From positions 252-64,251 of the forward strand of contig DFFG01000075.1 of assembly GCA_002368795.1 (NCBI GenBank): a stretch of 64,000 nt of DNA. Reading direction: 5' to 3'. The notes under the pieces are model-generated. The model did not search any database and was not told the origin of the DNA. It worked only from the letters and a program-made list of their open reading frames with translations. This document shows, piece after piece, positions 60,458 to 64,000 of this stretch. Origin of the DNA: Eubacterium sp. UBA3782 (GTDB lineage Bacteria > Bacillota > Clostridia > Lachnospirales > Lachnospiraceae). Within the stretch, counting starts at the first letter, position 1. Each line of letters opens with the position of its first letter. The position numbers were made by a program, and so were the translations under genes.

Positions 60458-62656
60458 TCATTTTTTGCGGATCTTCTGGAATGCGGCGTTCAGGCTGCGG
60501 ATCATCTCCTGGGGCACGCTGTCTCCGGCCTGCTTGATCAGGGATTCCAGACTCATGCCGGCCATCATTTTCTGCAGGTTGGCATTGTTGCTGGCGCCTT
60601 TTGCCACGTCTCCGCGGCTGGCTATCATGCGTTCCATCATCTTTGCAAGAATCGCACCGGTGTGCGGGTTTGCGGAGAGCTCGCCCATGGTGTCCTTGAT
60701 GGAGTAGCAGGACGGATCGTAGTCGGCGGTGTCGAACCAGTTGATGACGGCCTGCTTGCGGAACAGGTAGGCGGGATTGGGCTCGGCCACCTTCCGGATG
60801 GTCATTTCGTCCCGGCAGTCTCCGCTGACGGCCTCGATGTGGTGCTCACCGGTGATGGGCACGCGGAAGGTAAAGATCCTGCTGCCCTCAAGGGTGCCGG
60901 CTTCTTTGCCGTCGACCAGGAGCGTGACCGGAGAGCAGTTGGAGTAGACCTTGATCTCAGTCTCTTCCTCCGTCCTGTCGGCATAACGTTTTCCGCACAG
61001 ATGGACGAAGGCTTCTTTGCTCCATGCTGCCTTGTACAGATAGAAGGCATCCTTCTTTGTCTTGTGGTCGAACTCGACCAGACCCTTCTGGTTTTCACCC
61101 TTCTTTCCGCCTTCGTCACGGCCGTCAGCCGCAAAATCGAACAGGTTCCAGACATGGGTCGCCCAGAGGTAAGGACGCTCCTCGATGCACTTCAGGATGT
61201 GCTCATGGTAGACACACTGGTATTCTTCGGTATAGTCGCCCTGCTCCGGCTGCGTGGAATGGAAGGCCGCGTTGGCGTCGGCACCGTACTCGGAGAAGCC
61301 GATGACACGGTCCGGATACATGGCATGGTACTCATCAAAGAATGCGTCGTTCTGCTGCAGGGATCCCAGATACCAGCCGAAGTAGAGATTGTAGCTGGCA
61401 ATGTCGGAGATGGGGATCAGCGGGCTTTCCTTTTCCAGCATGAAGGCGTGGGCCATGACGGTGGGACGTGTGCTGTCCATGGCGTGGCAGAGGTCGTTGA
61501 GCTCCCGGTGATCGGCGAGCAGCTCCTCTGTGACGCTTCCGCTGGCTGTGATCTCGTTGGACAGACCCCAGCAGACGATGGAAGGATGGTTATAGCACTG
61601 GGTGATCAGCTCCCGCATCTGGTCTTTGGCGTTCTGTTTTCCGCCAGTCATGTGCTTGGAGATGTAGGGGATCTCCGCCCAGACGATGATGCCGTTTTCG
61701 TCGCAGAGATCATAGAACTCCTGCGCGTGCTGGTAATGGGCCAGGCGAAGCGTATTTGCGCCTAGTTCCTTTACAACTTCTATGTCTTCCTTATGCTCTG
61801 CAAGCGTCAGCGCCGGTCCAAGGCCTTTGCGGTCCTGGTGGCGGGAGACGCCCCGCAGCGGATAGCTGCGGCCGTTGAGGAAGAAGCCTTTATCCGGGTC
61901 GATGGAGAATTCACGGCAGCCAAAACGGGTGCAGACTTCATCCTGCATCTCGCCGTCCTTCAGCAGACGGGCCGTTATGGTATACAGGTACGGATCCTCC
62001 ACGCCATCCCAGAGATGCACATTTTCCAGGGCAAACTCTGCGCAGACATGATCGCCGGCTTCTACGCAGCAGGTCTCTTCGCCGTTTTCTGTCCGGATAC
62101 AGAATTCCACAGCATCGCCGCCATTCTGCCAGGCCTCGGCTTTTACACAGGCCTTCCCGGCAGCTGCATCCGTCACTGCGGTCACCTTGATGCCGGGCGT
62201 TCCATCCTTTACCAGCTCAAAATGCGCAGCCGGCACAAAGATCAGCTCCACATCCCGGTAGATGCCGCCATAGAAGGTGAAGTCGGCCATTTGGGGATAG
62301 ACCCGGTCATTGGCACTGTTGTCCACCTGGACTGTAAGCAGGTTGTCGTCCGCAAGGGCGTCCGTCAGGTCCGCCCTGAAGGTGGAGTAGCCGCCCTCAT
62401 GATGGGCAATGGATGTGCCATTGAGCGTGACATCCGCCGTCATGGCAGCACCGGCAAATGCAATAAAGCAGCGCTCACCCTCGGCGAGCTCCGGTTTCGG
62501 GAATTTTCTGGTGTAGGTGGCAGTGCCGCGCCAGTAATCGTTTCCGCCATCCTGGCCGTCAACGGCATTCCATGTATGGGGAAGAGTGACCGGAACAGGG
62601 GTCTCCCCGGGTTTGCAAAATGACCAGCCGTCATTGATTTTGATGTATTTCCTCAT
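60458..62656 (-). CDS. GH2 beta-galactosidase-type glycosidase
   Basis: A protein of about 732 residues, smaller than the other GH2 enzyme in the window. Sugar-binding domain (about 1-170; TLPHTWNAVDGQDGGNDYWR), Ig-like domain (about 170-275), then the barrel (about 275-560) with acid/base Glu368 in GLSNEITAS and nucleophile Glu456 in VIGFSEYGAD. After a DUF4982-like strand region the last 90 residues form a separate Met/Ala-rich helical tail (SIKDTMGELSANPHTGAILA, then RSLNAAFQKIRKK) that I do not recognise as a standard GH2 domain. The ATG at 62656 follows AGAAGGG; the upstream frame is not family-like. Confidence 0.9.
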   Translation of the reverse strand: MRKYIKINDGWSFCKPGETPVPVTLPHTWNAVDGQDGGNDYWRGTATYTRKFPKPELAEGERCFIAFAGAAMTADVTLNGTSIAHHEGGYSTFRADLTDALADDNLLTVQVDNSANDRVYPQMADFTFYGGIYRDVELIFVPAAHFELVKDGTPGIKVTAVTDAAAGKACVKAEAWQNGGDAVEFCIRTENGEETCCVEAGDHVCAEFALENVHLWDGVEDPYLYTITARLLKDGEMQDEVCTRFGCREFSIDPDKGFFLNGRSYPLRGVSRHQDRKGLGPALTLAEHKEDIEVVKELGANTLRLAHYQHAQEFYDLCDENGIIVWAEIPYISKHMTGGKQNAKDQMRELITQCYNHPSIVCWGLSNEITASGSVTEELLADHRELNDLCHAMDSTRPTVMAHAFMLEKESPLIPISDIASYNLYFGWYLGSLQQNDAFFDEYHAMYPDRVIGFSEYGADANAAFHSTQPEQGDYTEEYQCVYHEHILKCIEERPYLWATHVWNLFDFAADGRDEGGKKGENQKGLVEFDHKTKKDAFYLYKAAWSKEAFVHLCGKRYADRTEEETEIKVYSNCSPVTLLVDGKEAGTLEGSRIFTFRVPITGEHHIEAVSGDCRDEMTIRKVAEPNPAYLFRKQAVINWFDTADYDPSCYSIKDTMGELSANPHTGAILAKMMERMIASRGDVAKGASNNANLQKMMAGMSLESLIKQAGDSVPQEMIRSLNAAFQKIRKK

Positions 62657-62900
62657 TGCATTTTCCCTTCTGTATATGATCAGGAACGCGGGGCGTTCCA
62701 TGCGCAGCACGCACAGGGCAGAGGTATTTTCCCTGTGCGCGTCTGCCCCGCAGATGAAATGGTTTCTAATATCATTCAGTATACCAGATATGACATAATA
62801 ATAAAACAGAAGTCCCGGCAAATGCGGGCAGGAGTGCCGCCCGCGTTTTCCGCAGGCGGCAGCGGGTAAATCATGCAGACGGATGCAAAGGAGAGAAAAA

Positions 62901-63530
62901 ATGCCAAAGCTTAATAAGGTCGTGACGACCGTCTGGTACAACTATACGCCGGTGGAGGGCATGGATTATCTGGACAAGAAGCTGATCGGCAGCTGGAGAG
63001 ACGTGATCGATCCTTTGTTTGCGGAGTCGGATTTTATCATCCTCTGCGCAGCACTGACCGACGATACCTTCCATATGATGAACAAAGAGACCTTTGCAAA
63101 GGTAAAGGACGGCGCCTTCCTGGTAAATATGGCCAGAGGCGGTCTGGTATGCACCGAGGATCTGATCGAGGCCATCAAGTCAGGGAAGATCTCCGGCGCC
63201 GGCCTGGATGTATTTGAAGAGCAGCCGCTTTCTCCGGATTCTCCCCTCTGGGACATGCCGGAGGTGTACATCACGCCCCACAGCACCCCGCAGGTCCCGG
63301 ACCAGCAGGCGGCCACCATCGCCATCATCCGCGAAAATGCGCGCCGGTTTGAGGCTGGCGAGCCTCTGCTGAACCAGATGCGGGAGTCCGATGCGGTTTC
63401 CGGAGAAAAGGCCCAGGGCGGTTGGGCCAGAATGATGAACAGCGGACTGTCCAAAGAACAGATCGCAAAGATGCCCCTGGAAAAATATCTCGGCGTCCGC
63501 GGCTGGAGCGACCCCTCCGAGTGGATGTGA
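62901..63530 (+). CDS. N-terminally truncated D-2-hydroxyacid dehydrogenase
   Basis: A protein of about 209 residues that begins in the middle of the NAD-binding domain of D-2-hydroxyacid dehydrogenases. The catalytic Arg (VNMARGGLV), Glu (FEEQPLS) and His (ITPHSTPQ) region is intact. The substrate-binding half and the GxGxxG nucleotide loop, normally the first 150 or so residues, are missing. Still, the ATG has an excellent ribosome site (AAAGGAG) and the frame is open to the stop. It may be a deletion that fused the original start region to the later part, or a decayed gene. Enzyme activity is unlikely. Confidence 0.7.
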   Translation: MPKLNKVVTTVWYNYTPVEGMDYLDKKLIGSWRDVIDPLFAESDFIILCAALTDDTFHMMNKETFAKVKDGAFLVNMARGGLVCTEDLIEAIKSGKISGAGLDVFEEQPLSPDSPLWDMPEVYITPHSTPQVPDQQAATIAIIRENARRFEAGEPLLNQMRESDAVSGEKAQGGWARMMNSGLSKEQIAKMPLEKYLGVRGWSDPSEWM

Positions 63531-63686
63531 TGCACCCCATGGTCCTCTGTTCTACTTGATCAAAGAAGGTTTTTCTGGTGACTATGGCAAGACCCTTTGG
63601 GTTCCGGAGCTGCTTCTGTCAGAAAAGAATCGGAACTTTTCTGGAATTGGCGGAAAGGATCTGAACAGATTACGGTGAAAAAATGC

Positions 63687-63730
63687 AAGGCTGCGAAGGC
63701 TTCGTTGAAACGGGGCTTTGCAGCCTTTTA
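63687..63730 (+). terminator. Terminator
   Basis: AAGGCTGC (63687-63694) pairs with GCAGCCTT (63720-63727), followed by TTTTAT. A GCCGCGC/GCGCGGC hairpin lies further on at about 63749-63770. The rest of 63531-63809 shows no gene. Confidence 0.7.
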
Positions 63731-63809
63731 TAGTGATACTATCACATGCCGCGCGGGGGTGCGCGGCAGCAGTAACCGGCAGATGCTTTCTGACAGAAGG
63801 AGAAAAGGC

Positions 63810-64000
63810 ATGTTCAAAAACAAAAATGTATGGCGGGGCGGAGCATATCTGTTCACGGCGCTGATCTTTGTCGGCCAGACCGCGGGCAGTGTGCTTGAGG
63901 CAAACCGGAACGTGGTGGACGGGTTCCTCGGGACCAAGAGCTACCAGGTCATCAATGAAGGCGGCGATGAAGAGCTGTTCACGACCTTCACCGCAGATTA
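63810..64000 (+). CDS. Start of a probable GH3 beta-glucosidase (cut by window edge)
   Basis: The first 63 codons of a gene that leaves the window. AGGAG is eight bases before the ATG. A short basic start (MFKNKNVWRGGAYLF) leads into a hydrophobic segment (YLFTALIFVGQTAGSVLEAN), then VVDGFLGTKSYQVINEGGDE. This opening, an N-terminal membrane or signal segment followed by an LGT(K/Q)SY block, is what I recall from long exported GH3 beta-glucosidases of gut Clostridia. The catalytic parts lie outside the window, so the call is tentative. Confidence 0.5.
   Translation, partial: MFKNKNVWRGGAYLFTALIFVGQTAGSVLEANRNVVDGFLGTKSYQVINEGGDEELFTTFTAD

Noticed and set aside
1..64000. tRNA, rRNA, transposase or prophage genes
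   Set aside because: None could be recognised by eye in gaps or coding regions; tRNAscan-SE and an IS search would be the decisive checks.

Overview
The window looks like chromosome from a gut-type Clostridia, most likely a Lachnospiraceae relative. The GC content is moderate, most genes carry AGGAGG-type ribosome sites, and lipoproteins start with short Gram-positive signal peptides. The gene mix also fits: GPH sugar symporters, AraC regulators, many glycosidases, an AgrC/AgrA-like two-component pair and a cobalamin riboswitch. No rRNA, tRNA, CRISPR array, transposase or prophage gene was seen. The organism call is inferred from gene content, not from a marker gene.

Left part (1-21 kb), mostly housekeeping and envelope genes. 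An AraC remnant at the edge is followed by an ECF sigma factor with its anti-sigma factor, transcribed away from an HtrA protease. Next come a Cys-cluster protein, lactaldehyde reductase (fucO), a ThrH-like phosphatase and ilvBN for branched-chain amino acids. Then come an AEC transporter, a MATE pump with a LysR gene upstream, a YuiD-like membrane protein, a GH2 glycosidase and an ABC exporter. Nearly every gap here holds its own short tandem-repeat array (units of 20, 24, 26, 33, 41-48, 44 and 63 bp), several made of hairpins.

Middle (21.4-29 kb): a cobalamin riboswitch with two tandem terminators and a CG-rich, repeat-flanked structured element lies upstream of a six-gene Opp/Nik-type importer. 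The operon encodes a binding lipoprotein, two permeases, two ATPases and, as an extra part, a second lipoprotein of another fold. The riboswitch suggests uptake of cobalt, a metal complex or a corrinoid. This is the most interesting locus.

29-34 kb holds a 2',3'-cyclic phosphodiesterase, a zinc-ribbon membrane protein, two tiny ORFs with good ribosome sites, a DUF3737 beta-helix protein, a zinc-metalloprotease-like protein and an ArsP_2-type exporter.

Right part (34-64 kb) is rich in carbohydrate genes: GH3; a free-standing 50-residue gene with its own promoter and terminator; a GH5-GPH-AraC operon between two decayed sugar-gene remnants; and a kinase/regulator pair, lipoproteins and a secreted metallo-beta-lactamase-fold protein. 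An AraC gene is divergent from an operon of DUF3237, a clan GH-A-like glycosidase, a type-B carboxylesterase, a GPH symporter and GH1. Then come a nitroreductase, GH13, an M14-like desuccinylase/aspartoacylase, a LytTR/GHKL pair, two long palindromic elements, a second GH2, a truncated 2-hydroxyacid dehydrogenase and the start of another probable GH3 gene.
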